From a virus: a DNA stretch of 64,000 bases. How positions within the stretch are numbered: the stretch's first letter is position 1; every line of letters begins with the position of its first letter. Both the position numbers and the translations under genes were made by a program. Below, piece by piece: positions 15,459 through 23,263 of the stretch. The stretch covers positions 1 to 64,000 of IMG/VR virus record IMGVR_UViG_3300042691_038651. The stretch is one strand, 5' to 3'. Below the pieces are notes generated by a model, which worked only from the letters and a program-made list of their open reading frames with translations, was not told the origin of the DNA and ran no database searches.

Positions 15459-16780
15459 TGGGTCTTAAAAACTACACACAATTCCTCAGAGAATCTGCTC
15501 TCATTGAAATGATGAGATTGGACCAGGAAGCTGGCCTATATGAGGAACATCTTTTTGAAGGCGGCGCATACGGTCACATCAGTCACCCGTTTGAAGACTT
15601 TGGTCTTACAATGGCTGACCTTCAAAATATGATCAATACAACTGTCAACGGTGCTTTTGGTCCTGAGAATTTTGTGCAGGAAAAGACCGATGGACAAAAC
15701 ATACTCATTTCTTGGAAGAACGGTAAGCTGATTGCTGCGAGAAACAAATCTCACTTAAAAAATGCGGGAGAAGCCGCATTGGATTCTTCTGGTATTGCCA
15801 ATATGTTTGCAGGTCGAGGAGACATTGAAACTGCATACAATGCGGCAATGGAAGATCTATCAGCTGCAATCGGAAAGCTTTCTGATGCTGACAAGAAAAA
15901 ATACTTTGAGGAAGGCAAGAAATTTGCTTCGGTTGAAGTAATTACCCCTATCACACAAAATACCGTTCCTTACGGAAAGGACATGTTAGTTCTTCACGGA
16001 GTAGTTGAACACGACGATGCCGGTAATGCGGTAGGTGAAGACAAACAGGCTGGCCGTGATTTAGGAAAACTTATTGCTGACGCAAATGCTGCAGCACAGA
16101 AAAAGTTCTATGTACGCGGTCCTCAAGATATTGCATCTGTGCCGTTCCCAAATACTAAAGCCCGCGCAGCTTATTATGACAAAAAGTTAGCCGAAGTTAT
16201 GGCAGAGAGCGGATCAAATCCCAGCAGTACTGTTGGTGATTATGCTTTAGGCATGGGTAAGCGTATTCTTCTTGAAGAGGCTGCCGCTGCAAAGGTAACA
16301 ATACCTGAAATTGCTGTTGATGGTTTAGCACGTCGCATTGCTGACATTGACAAATCATATAGTGTTCCACAGATCAAAAAAGATCTTGGTGCAGATGCTG
16401 ATTGGTTCATTACACTAGAGAAAGACAAAGGCAAAGCATTGAAGAGAAAGATCTATGCTCCGCTTGAGAGTCTGTTCCTGGAAATTGGAACCGAGATGAT
16501 GAAAAACATTAGCGCTTTCCTATCAGCCAATCCTACTGATGCGGCACAGGCAATGCGTAAAGAAATTGATAGTACAATCTCTAAGGTTCGCACCAACGGA
16601 GATGAAAAGGATGTAGAAAAACTTGAACATGAACTTACCCGAGTTGCTGCTGCCGGAGGATTGGAAAGTATTGTTCCAACTGAAGGCATCACATTCGTAT
16701 TCAATGGCAAGCTGTATAAATATACTGGAATCTTTGCTCCATTACACCAAATAAGAAGCATCCTTGCTTACAAAAAGTAA
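15458..16780 (+). CDS. RNA-ligase-fold nucleotidyltransferase
   Basis: The 440-residue protein carries the covalent nucleotidyltransferase motif K76-T-D-G79 (QEKTDGQNILISW), a motif IIIa/III-like strand (FASVEVITP), a motif IV-like E-G-I-T-F-V-F, and a motif V-like KLYKYTGIFAP near the C-terminus. These fit ATP-dependent RNA/DNA ligases, which join nicks through a lysyl-AMP intermediate. The middle (about 190-360) is an inserted Ala/Lys-rich helical region. The N-terminus, M-G-L-K-N-Y-T-Q-F-L-R-E-S, is a weak version of the packaging leader, and L-F-E-G follows near residue 34. If packaged, it could act on injected DNA or host RNA at once. The substrate cannot be told from sequence. Confidence 0.65.
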   Translation: MGLKNYTQFLRESALIEMMRLDQEAGLYEEHLFEGGAYGHISHPFEDFGLTMADLQNMINTTVNGAFGPENFVQEKTDGQNILISWKNGKLIAARNKSHLKNAGEAALDSSGIANMFAGRGDIETAYNAAMEDLSAAIGKLSDADKKKYFEEGKKFASVEVITPITQNTVPYGKDMLVLHGVVEHDDAGNAVGEDKQAGRDLGKLIADANAAAQKKFYVRGPQDIASVPFPNTKARAAYYDKKLAEVMAESGSNPSSTVGDYALGMGKRILLEEAAAAKVTIPEIAVDGLARRIADIDKSYSVPQIKKDLGADADWFITLEKDKGKALKRKIYAPLESLFLEIGTEMMKNISAFLSANPTDAAQAMRKEIDSTISKVRTNGDEKDVEKLEHELTRVAAAGGLESIVPTEGITFVFNGKLYKYTGIFAPLHQIRSILAYKK

Positions 16781-16781
16781 T

Positions 16782-17180
16782 ATGAACATGAAAAGCATTA
16801 AAACATTCGAAGCCTTCTTGAGAGAAGCTGAGGAAGAAAAACCAAAAGGAAAAGAAGGAGAAGGCGCAGCTCAAGAACCGGAAGGTCCTACCATTGACAA
16901 AGATCAACCTCGAATGAAAGATTTTGAGATTGACGGAAAGAAATATAAAGGCGTTCTTTCTACATTTGCTGCTATTGCTAAAAAACAAGAGGCAATGGGC
17001 GAGACTGAAATAGGAATCCTCACATTACCTGGAGAGGCTGCTGCTTACGAGCTGTTTACTGATGAAGGAGAGAAAGATGAAGAAGGCGAAGGCGAGGAAA
17101 AGAAAGAAGAACCTAAAGAAGAACCAGCAGCTGAAGAGCCAAAAAAGAAGAAAGAGGACGAGCTGGATCTGAATCTCTAA
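16782..17180 (+). CDS. leader-tagged highly acidic protein
   Basis: The protein of 132 residues begins M-N-M-K-S-I-K-T-F-E-A-F-L-R-E-A; the ATG at 16788 is an equally good start. After the leader comes a Lys/Glu/Gly/Pro-rich stretch, a compact folded segment (KDFEIDGKKYKGVLSTFAAI; about 50-90), and a C-terminal tail made mostly of Glu and Lys. It shares this charged, probably disordered composition with the proteins at 12251 and 12596. Confidence 0.65.
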   Translation: MNMKSIKTFEAFLREAEEEKPKGKEGEGAAQEPEGPTIDKDQPRMKDFEIDGKKYKGVLSTFAAIAKKQEAMGETEIGILTLPGEAAAYELFTDEGEKDEEGEGEEKKEEPKEEPAAEEPKKKKEDELDLNL

Positions 17181-17196
17181 AATAACTTTTTGATGT

Positions 17197-17805
17197 ATGT
17201 GCTATACACGTGAACAGATTGAAAAGGCCGTGAAGGCAAAAGGTTACAAATGGTTTGAAGATGCCGCTAACAAAACCTATGATGTAAATATCGTAGGAGT
17301 TCGTAACAATACTCCTTCAGTTGCCGATAAGGTTACCAACGTATTTGATGATTGCCTGACAATCTCTTACAAAGACGAAACAGGTGCATGGCAGTTTTAC
17401 TGCTGGATGGGAACCTGCGATCCTGGTAAAAAAGGCGTAGAACAGTTCCACAATAGCAGAGGAGTTGCTCGACTTGTTCCTGGACAATACCGCGGAGTTT
17501 GGATGATTGATAAACACCAAGGAAAGTACGATGCTCTTTGCCAAAGAGGCGGTAATGTTACTGTGTATCGAGATGCTGACCGCAATGCAACATTCAATGA
17601 AAGCGTGACTGACACGGGAATGTTTGGTATAAACATTCACAAAGCTGGCCAAGATTCAACCTGGGTTGAAAATTGGAGCGAGGGCTGTCAAGTTTTCAAA
17701 AGAGTAAAAGATTTTGATGCTTTTATGTCAATCTGTCGCAAAGCTGCAAAGATTCACGGAAACAAATTTTCTTACACTCTAATAGAATCAACTGATATTG
17801 CATGA
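17197..17805 (+). CDS. L,D-transpeptidase-like peptidoglycan enzyme or lysin
   Basis: The 202-residue protein has GINIHKAGQDS followed by WSEGCQVF near residues 147-170. His followed by S-x-G-C resembles the YkuD L,D-transpeptidase active site, where Cys is the nucleophile. The N-terminal part (YTREQIEKAVKAKGYKWFED) resembles short phage lysin modules, and the middle includes N-I-V-G-V-R-N. Bacteroidota phages encode similar proteins. It carries no packaging leader and no signal peptide, so it could be a cytoplasmic endolysin needing a holin or a virion enzyme. It is flanked by tagged genes and overlaps the next by four bases. Activity is inferred. Confidence 0.5.
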   Translation: MCYTREQIEKAVKAKGYKWFEDAANKTYDVNIVGVRNNTPSVADKVTNVFDDCLTISYKDETGAWQFYCWMGTCDPGKKGVEQFHNSRGVARLVPGQYRGVWMIDKHQGKYDALCQRGGNVTVYRDADRNATFNESVTDTGMFGINIHKAGQDSTWVENWSEGCQVFKRVKDFDAFMSICRKAAKIHGNKFSYTLIESTDIA

Positions 17806-18380
17806 ACTACATAAAGACATTTGAAAGCTTCATTTTTGAAGCGGATGGAAAAAAAGTTGTTTTCTTTCCAGGTAGGTTTCAGCCGTTTCACAATGGCCAC
17901 CTAGCCGCTTTGAAGAGAACTTCAGAAGAGTTTGGCTTGCCGGTTATTCCACTGCAAATTGTTTCCAAAAATGAAGACTCACCGTTTCCCGATGCTCTTC
18001 TCAATAAAATGGCAAAAGATGTGGTAGCTGCAAATAGCTTTATCGCTGACTTTTTCATCTATCCAAAAGGAGAAAAGACCGTCATTCCTATGATGGTACA
18101 ATTTCTTCGCAAACAGGGATACGAACCAATGGGACTGGGCGCCGGCGCTGACCGCATGAAAGACTATCTTCGTCAGGTTGACTACATCACGGGTCCTAAA
18201 ACCGATACACCGGTTGATCCCAGCTTTACAGTAAAAATGGTAGATGCCCGTGAAGGCGATGGACCAAGTGGAACAAAAGTTCGTCAAGCCTTGAAGGACG
18301 ACGACCAGGCAGCATTCAACGCTTTAATGCCAAAAGAACTACATAAATACTATAAGGAACTCCAAAAATACATACGCTAA
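17802..18380 (+). CDS. leader-tagged HxGH adenylyltransferase (NMNAT/PPAT-like)
   Basis: The leader M-N-Y-I-K-T-F-E-S-F-I-F-E-A is followed by a complete nucleotidyltransferase domain: VVFFPGRFQPFHNGHLAAL with H30-N-G-H33, and a C-terminal SGTKVRQAL that matches the (S/T)-x-x-R signature. This family transfers AMP or CMP to a phosphorylated small molecule, as in NAD or CoA synthesis. The 192-residue length matches NMN adenylyltransferases once the leader is removed. The predicted cut leaves D-G-K-K-V-V-F-F as the mature start, directly before the first strand, so the leader is cleanly appended to an enzyme. Its substrate is unknown; NMN is possible given phage NAD metabolism. Confidence 0.75.
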   Translation: MNYIKTFESFIFEADGKKVVFFPGRFQPFHNGHLAALKRTSEEFGLPVIPLQIVSKNEDSPFPDALLNKMAKDVVAANSFIADFFIYPKGEKTVIPMMVQFLRKQGYEPMGLGAGADRMKDYLRQVDYITGPKTDTPVDPSFTVKMVDAREGDGPSGTKVRQALKDDDQAAFNALMPKELHKYYKELQKYIR

Positions 18381-18381
18381 T

Positions 18382-18720
18382 ATGAAACACATACACACAT
18401 TTGAAAGCTACATAAATGAATCTCATTACGCTTTCTTAGGAGGAAATTCCAATTTCACGGATGATGAAATGCGCAAAAATGTAGTCGACAAAGTATTGGG
18501 GAAAAAATATGATGCATACATCATGTTTGACGACGATGCACCAAAAGGAGAATATGACAAGATGAAAGCCAAATACGCTGCAAATACAGATGGGTGGGAA
18601 ACAATTTGGAGATCACAGTCATATCAAGGAGAAGCACGTCTTTCACCTGACAAGAAAGTTATTAAAGCAAGCATTTTTGGAAAAGGCGGAATCATCGGGG
18701 CCATCTATGTAAAGAAATAA
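18382..18720 (+). CDS. leader-tagged small protein
   Basis: The 112-residue protein has leader M-K-H-I-H-T-F-E-S-Y-I-N-E-S. The mature part has an acidic central stretch (YIMFDDDAPKGEYDKMKAKY), one Trp-rich segment (DGWETIWRSQSYQG), and strand-like C-terminal residues. No recognised domain. It lies one base after the adenylyltransferase gene and 18 bases before the amidotransferase-like gene. Confidence 0.6.
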   Translation: MKHIHTFESYINESHYAFLGGNSNFTDDEMRKNVVDKVLGKKYDAYIMFDDDAPKGEYDKMKAKYAANTDGWETIWRSQSYQGEARLSPDKKVIKASIFGKGGIIGAIYVKK

Positions 18721-18738
18721 TTCTATAACCGGTATGCA

Positions 18739-19371
18739 ATGATAGTAGATCTATTCGTACACAAAGACAAAAGCTCTCCCACAACTCAGGTTTGGCAGAG
18801 CTTTTTTAGTGAATACCTGCCGCATTGGAAACTGCGGCTCTGTTTTGCTGATGAAATTCTTAGATCTGACGCAAAACATGTACTATTCCCAGGCGGCTCA
18901 GGTTCAGCCTTTTACAAAGCTCTTGGAGAAGAAAACTCAGCAAGAGTCATTGATTGGGTACACCGTGGAGGATCATACATTGGTGTTTGTGCAGGCGCCT
19001 ACTTGGCATCCAGCCACTTAAAGATTACACCACTGTCCATACCGGACAAGGCATGGGAGCGCGGCTTACACGATGCTGACATACTGATGGATGGCAAGAT
19101 ACAAACCGTAAACTACCATAACGGACCAATCTTTGAGTCACATCCTAATGTGGAAGTATGGGCAACTTTTAAGAGTAATTACCTGGCAGAAGGTGGGTAT
19201 TTTGCAATGGAGGAAACTCCTGCAATTACTCATAATGAATACGGCATGGGCTTAGTTACCCTGTTTAGCCCGCATCTAGAAAAGTCGTCGCACGAAATAA
19301 AGAAAGAATTGGCTCTCATCTTTGAATATATAGAAAGTAAAAATCATCCAAGTCTCACATGCAATACGTAA
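18739..19371 (+). CDS. class I glutamine amidotransferase-like protein (BPL_N type)
   Basis: The 210-residue protein has the nucleophile elbow G-V-C84-A-G-A-Y, preceded by HVLFPGGSG (oxyanion region), and a downstream S-P-H179-L-E181 pair completing a Cys-His-Glu triad. This fits the class I glutamine amidotransferase fold, closest in feel to the N-terminal domain of biotin-protein ligases, which acts in an unknown reaction. It has no packaging leader. The next two genes encode an ATP-grasp enzyme and an amino-acid dehydrogenase-like enzyme, and overlaps of 13 and 4 bases tie all three together, suggesting a small metabolic module. The donor (ammonia from Gln?) and acceptor are unknown. Confidence 0.65.
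   Translation: MIVDLFVHKDKSSPTTQVWQSFFSEYLPHWKLRLCFADEILRSDAKHVLFPGGSGSAFYKALGEENSARVIDWVHRGGSYIGVCAGAYLASSHLKITPLSIPDKAWERGLHDADILMDGKIQTVNYHNGPIFESHPNVEVWATFKSNYLAEGGYFAMEETPAITHNEYGMGLVTLFSPHLEKSSHEIKKELALIFEYIESKNHPSLTCNT
19325..19333 (+). promoter_or_regulatory. candidate late promoter inside upstream gene
   Basis: GAATATATAGAAAGTAAAAA (from 19324) lies within the 3' end of the amidotransferase-like gene and 25 bases before the tagged ATP-grasp start. It matches the AATATATAG variant seen at 23237. Coding constraint may explain part of the match, so confidence is lower. Confidence 0.35.
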
Positions 19372-20450
19372 AACTCTTCGAGGAATTCATCTACGAGGAA
19401 AACTTCAAAAGCAAATATGCCAAAAAAGTGGCATGGATCATGCAGTCACACGACATTCATTCCACATCAGGAAATGTAAATGCTCGTGAAAAGAAATACA
19501 ATGTGGCTGCCAAAGGCAATCTCTTCCTTAATTTTGCAACTAAAGAGGAGTTTGACAAGGATGACATTATAGTTCCTAACAACGTTCCTATCCTCTACTA
19601 TGGTGGATCTAAGGACGAGGAATCAGCAACTTTTATCAAAAACAAAAAGATTGTAGTAGATAACCTCTACAATAAGAGAGACTTGCTAATGATTTCTGGA
19701 GATAAAACCCAGTTTGCTGAAAAAGCCAACAAGTTCAACTGGTTGCCAAAGACCGTATTTTCCAAGAAGGAAGCTGTTGACGGCGCGGTAGGATTCCCGG
19801 TAATTGCCAAGATCAAAAACGGTCACAGTGGAAAAGGAATTCAAAAGTTTGACACAGCAGAAGAATTAGAAAAGAGCAAAGAGACGTTTGACCTCTTTTG
19901 CCAGTTTATTGATTTTGACCGTGAGTACCGTGTAATGTTCTGCCGTGACAAGATCATCGTGATCAACGAAAGAGTCCCGACCATCGAGGACAACCGCTCC
20001 ATCCGCACCAAGAAAGCGGATGAAAAAATTAGCTTCACTTATGTCTACCAAGACCAAAATAAAGTTGACAAAAGCTTTATTGAGCAGGTATTGTCAATAT
20101 GTAAAGACGTCAAAACATTCCTCGATTTGGACCTTTGGGCCCTTGATGTGGTGGTAGACAAAAAAGGAAAACTCTGGGTGATGGAAACATCATCTGCGAC
20201 AGGATTGGGTAGCGTGAAAATGTGCGAAGTCTATAAAGCAATCTATGAAGACTTCTACAAGGAGCCGCTTCCCGATGAATTTTTGCAAGACATCTACTTA
20301 AACTATGTAGTTCCCGGACATCAAAACTACTATCCCAAGTACAAAAAAGAAATACAGTCATCGCAGTGGCCGATGGACTATGAAATACTAACCAACCCTA
20401 AAGCCAAAGATGGCTATAGGTACTTTTTCAATCTAGACGTTAAAAAATGA
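19359..20450 (+). CDS. leader-tagged ATP-grasp enzyme
   Basis: The 363-residue protein has leader M-Q-Y-V-K-L-F-E-E-F-I-Y-E-E. It shows ATP-grasp features: FPVIAKIKNGHSGKGIQKF (ATP-binding strand and glycine loop), a pair of hinge strands (FDLFCQFIDFDREYRVMF), and a C-terminal metal-binding segment (LWALDVVVDKKGKLWVMETS). The family joins an acid to an amine through acyl phosphate, as in RimK or D-Ala-D-Ala ligase. The usual final Asn of the E-x-N pair is replaced by Ser in M-E-T-S-S. It lies between the amidotransferase-like and dehydrogenase-like genes and overlaps both. Substrate unknown. Confidence 0.7.
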   Translation: MQYVKLFEEFIYEENFKSKYAKKVAWIMQSHDIHSTSGNVNAREKKYNVAAKGNLFLNFATKEEFDKDDIIVPNNVPILYYGGSKDEESATFIKNKKIVVDNLYNKRDLLMISGDKTQFAEKANKFNWLPKTVFSKKEAVDGAVGFPVIAKIKNGHSGKGIQKFDTAEELEKSKETFDLFCQFIDFDREYRVMFCRDKIIVINERVPTIEDNRSIRTKKADEKISFTYVYQDQNKVDKSFIEQVLSICKDVKTFLDLDLWALDVVVDKKGKLWVMETSSATGLGSVKMCEVYKAIYEDFYKEPLPDEFLQDIYLNYVVPGHQNYYPKYKKEIQSSQWPMDYEILTNPKAKDGYRYFFNLDVKK

Positions 20451-21505
20451 GAACCGGAGTTTTTAAGACATCATACAAGGAAAACGAAAAGCGCATTCCA
20501 ATCTATCCTGAGCACATTCGCAAAATCAAGAGAAGTGTTCGTGAACAATTAGTATTTGAAGAAGGTTATGGTCTTGACTATGGATATTCTGATGAAGATC
20601 TAAGAGATCTAGGATGCAGCCTGGCAACAAGAGAAGAACTATATCAATGCGATACGGTCATTCTTCCTAAACCAGTTGCTGCTGACTTGGAAAAACTTAA
20701 GGACGGCGCAGTACTCTGCGGATGGACACATGCTGTTCAGCAGAGAGATATCGCTGACCTGGCTATTGAAAAAGGTCTGACCCTGTTGGCATGGGAAGAG
20801 ATGAACCTAGTCAATAAGCACGGTAAAATGCACATTTTTTACCGTAACAATGAATTGGCCGGGTACGCGGGAATCTTACATTTCCTAGAACTTAAAGGAC
20901 TGGATGGCCACTATGGACCACGCAAAAATGTAGTAATCTTGGGCTATGGCTCGGTTAGTCGCGGGGCAATTTATGCTCTGCAAGGCCGCGGATTCAATAA
21001 TATCGTGGTTTATACACAAAGGCCTTCGCACCTGGTAGTTGACAAAAATCCGGATGTATGGTACAAGTCGTTTAGTACTGACAATTTGATGGAAGACTTG
21101 ATGGGTGCTGACATCATTTTCAATGGAATCTTACAAGACGTAAATGCTCCACTGACCTACATAAAGAACGAGGCGGAACTCAATGCTCTAAAGAATAACA
21201 CTGCTATTATTGACATTAGCTGTGATAAAGGCATGGGATTCTATTTTGCTGAACCTACATCATTTGAAAGTCCTATCATTGAAATGGGTCGTGGAATTTC
21301 ATACTACTCGGTAGACCATACACCTACCTATCTGTGGAATGCAGCATCCCGTGAAATCTCAAGTGCATTGCTTCCATATTTGGAAACTATCGTGGATTCC
21401 AGCAAATGGATCAATGACGCGGTGATCTATAATTCAATTGATATTCTCAATGGTAAAGTGATCAACCAAAATATAAACAAGTTCCAAGGACGTGAAGCAC
21501 ATTAA
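20447..21505 (+). CDS. alanine dehydrogenase / carboxyethylornithine synthase-like NAD(P) enzyme
   Basis: The 352-residue protein has the N-terminal AlaDH/PNT motif (FKTSYKENEKRIPIYPEHI) and a Rossmann NAD(P) site (VVILGYGSVSRGAIYALQG, around 163-181). Length and this combination fit N5-(carboxyethyl)ornithine synthase or saccharopine/alanine dehydrogenase relatives, which form or break C-N bonds between keto acids and amino acids. It has no leader. ATGA overlaps with the ATP-grasp gene couple the two. An opine-type dehydrogenase followed by an ATP-grasp ligase suggests that a modified amino acid is made and then joined to something. The product is inference only. Confidence 0.65.
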   Translation: MRTGVFKTSYKENEKRIPIYPEHIRKIKRSVREQLVFEEGYGLDYGYSDEDLRDLGCSLATREELYQCDTVILPKPVAADLEKLKDGAVLCGWTHAVQQRDIADLAIEKGLTLLAWEEMNLVNKHGKMHIFYRNNELAGYAGILHFLELKGLDGHYGPRKNVVILGYGSVSRGAIYALQGRGFNNIVVYTQRPSHLVVDKNPDVWYKSFSTDNLMEDLMGADIIFNGILQDVNAPLTYIKNEAELNALKNNTAIIDISCDKGMGFYFAEPTSFESPIIEMGRGISYYSVDHTPTYLWNAASREISSALLPYLETIVDSSKWINDAVIYNSIDILNGKVINQNINKFQGREAH

Positions 21506-22163
21506 GACATATGAAAGCTACCTATATGAGCAAGCCATTAATGAAATAGGCGAAGGCGTAACTCCATTTGCTTGGAAGCGAGTGGGCTCAGCTAAAGTGG
21601 ATGGCTGGATGGCTGATATGTCTCAACACGACAGAAGCAGCTCGAGCCAAAACATTAGGCTCCCTGACCTAGAATATGAATTTAAGAGTGACAAGACGGA
21701 GTATCTTGTAAAAATTGCTGGTTGGTTTAGCCCTTATACATACATTAATTTTGGTGCCAAAAATCCAAATTGGAAAAAGCCGCATGATTACGATGTATTG
21801 ATTAGTGTTGCTTTTGTTGATAAACACGGCGGAATCGGAACCGACAAAGAAAAGCTCACAAACTATGGCGAACAATTCAAGGTAATTTCAACAGTTTCTG
21901 CCATATTACAAGAAGTAATGAAAGAGTTGCAGGAGATAGAGTGGATCAAAGTTAAAGAAATCTACATAGCTCCTAAATTGGAAGATGCTGATGAAGGCAA
22001 ACCAATTACTCAAACCAAGCGTGGCAGACTCTATCTGGAATACATAAAGAAACAAGGAAGCAAGCTTAAAGGGGATTGGACTGCTTCTATTGAAAAAGAC
22101 TCTTTTGTGATAAGGAGCGGAAAATGGAGTGGTGGCTCACCAGGACAGTTTATACAACTATGA
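21492..22163 (+). CDS. leader-tagged protein, predicted packaged
   Basis: The 223-residue protein starts at GTG with leader M-K-H-I-K-T-Y-E-S-Y-L-Y-E-Q-A-I-N-E-I-G-E-G; cleavage could follow I-N-E or I-G-E. It overlaps the dehydrogenase-like gene by 14 bases. The mature part shows alternating strands and helices with several Trp and Lys (GWMADMSQHD, WKKPHDYDVLISVAFVD). No family recognised. Confidence 0.65.
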   Translation: MKHIKTYESYLYEQAINEIGEGVTPFAWKRVGSAKVDGWMADMSQHDRSSSSQNIRLPDLEYEFKSDKTEYLVKIAGWFSPYTYINFGAKNPNWKKPHDYDVLISVAFVDKHGGIGTDKEKLTNYGEQFKVISTVSAILQEVMKELQEIEWIKVKEIYIAPKLEDADEGKPITQTKRGRLYLEYIKKQGSKLKGDWTASIEKDSFVIRSGKWSGGSPGQFIQL

Positions 22164-22714
22164 AATACGTAAAGACATATGAGAGTTTTGTCCATGAAAT
22201 GGAAATACCTTCAGGCAAATGGGTTGAGTATGACTTATCCAAACTTGGTGAAGAAGAGATGAAACTTATTTGGGATATGTACACTGAAACATACGCCAAA
22301 CAAGGTATGGACTTATCGGCCGATGATTGGAAAGAATTGCAGAGTAAATATAAAGCAACTGCTCTTAAAGATGTTGATCGCGATACTGAACCTGATGCAT
22401 TCATAATCTATAAACCAACCAAATGGGGCAACAAGATTGCACTATTAGGAACCAACAATAAGAAGGAAGCTAAATCTGATGTTGTTAAGAAACTTCTAGA
22501 TCTTGTAAAAACTAAAGGTTGGTTTCTTGAGGCAAGTCTCAAAATGGAAGAAATCTTATCAAGCAACAATGCTCCGGTTATTACTGATGAAAAGATGATA
22601 CGCGATGTTGTTGGTGCGGATAAGAAGCCTGAGTTTGAAGAAGATGGTTACTATACAAGGTTCTTATCTAAAGCAGGAAAAAGAATACGTAAAAGAATGT
22701 ACGGCATATTATGA
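22160..22714 (+). CDS. leader-tagged protein, predicted packaged
   Basis: The 184-residue protein starts at 22160 with leader M-K-Y-V-K-T-Y-E-S-F-V-H-E-M; the in-frame ATG at 22124 would hide the leader inside the previous gene and is rejected. The mature part has an N-terminal segment KWVEYDLSKLGEEEMKLIWD, then a strand region (AFIIYKPTKWGNKIALLG), and a basic C-terminal end (KAGKRIRKRMYGIL). The compact alpha/beta look resembles small acetyltransferases or nucleases, but no diagnostic motif is visible. ATGA overlaps join it to both neighbours. Confidence 0.65.
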   Translation: MKYVKTYESFVHEMEIPSGKWVEYDLSKLGEEEMKLIWDMYTETYAKQGMDLSADDWKELQSKYKATALKDVDRDTEPDAFIIYKPTKWGNKIALLGTNNKKEAKSDVVKKLLDLVKTKGWFLEASLKMEEILSSNNAPVITDEKMIRDVVGADKKPEFEEDGYYTRFLSKAGKRIRKRMYGIL

Positions 22715-23238
22715 AATACGTAAAGACATTTGAAGACTTTCAGGTTTCCGAAGGATTCCACTACCACATGGAAAACGGGTTGGACATTACTAACAGTGTC
22801 TACCGAATTGGTAGTGATGCCTATAAGCAACTCTTTGAAGAGACTAAAAAGTACTGGGATGAAGGCAATGTAATCTTGAAAGATAAGGCTGCCTGGATGG
22901 CTGCTAATCTGGAAGTTGGAAAGCCTGCCGTTAACAAAGATGGTCGTAAGGTTGAACTTGATACGCCAAGACGCGGTGGAGACAAGAAGTTTGTAGTTTA
23001 CCACAACAGCGGTAAGAAAGATGATGATGGAAACATCATTGCAAACGAAATTACATGGGGTGACACTAGCGGACTTAGCATTAAGAACGATGACCCGAAG
23101 GCTTCTGCCTCTTTCTGGTCTCGCCAACAGTGTGACCTTAAAAAGAAAATGGACCCAAGCACCGCAGGGTTTTGGGCATGCTATGCGCCTTCTCTGTTTG
23201 GTAAACAACTCGGTTTAAGCTCCGAAGAACCTTGGTAA
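22711..23238 (+). CDS. leader-tagged protein, DUF5872-like
   Basis: The 175-residue protein has leader M-K-Y-V-K-T-F-E-D-F-Q-V-S-E-G. The mature region contains DTPRRGGDKKFVVYHNSGKK, then ITWGDTSGLSIKNDDPKAS and a Lys-rich segment (SRQQCDLKKKMDPSTAGFWA) ending in C-Y-A-P-S. Related sequences with RRG-x-KKF and W-x-CY-x-P are widespread in phages as a domain of unknown function. It overlaps the upstream tagged gene by four bases and is the last gene before the next candidate late promoter. Confidence 0.6.
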   Translation: MKYVKTFEDFQVSEGFHYHMENGLDITNSVYRIGSDAYKQLFEETKKYWDEGNVILKDKAAWMAANLEVGKPAVNKDGRKVELDTPRRGGDKKFVVYHNSGKKDDDGNIIANEITWGDTSGLSIKNDDPKASASFWSRQQCDLKKKMDPSTAGFWACYAPSLFGKQLGLSSEEPW

Positions 23239-23245
23239 TATATAG
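23237..23245 (+). promoter_or_regulatory. candidate late promoter, AATATATAG motif
   Basis: AATATATAGCAAAAATAC lies directly after the stop of the previous gene and 18 bases before the ferritin-like gene. One-base variant of the GATATATAG motif, with the same A-rich downstream sequence. Confidence 0.5.
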
Positions 23246-23263
23246 CAAAAATACAAAACAATC

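Noticed and set aside
22651-23208. Minus-strand frame of 185 residues
   Set aside because: Lies entirely opposite two well-formed tagged genes; its composition is that of a complement shadow.
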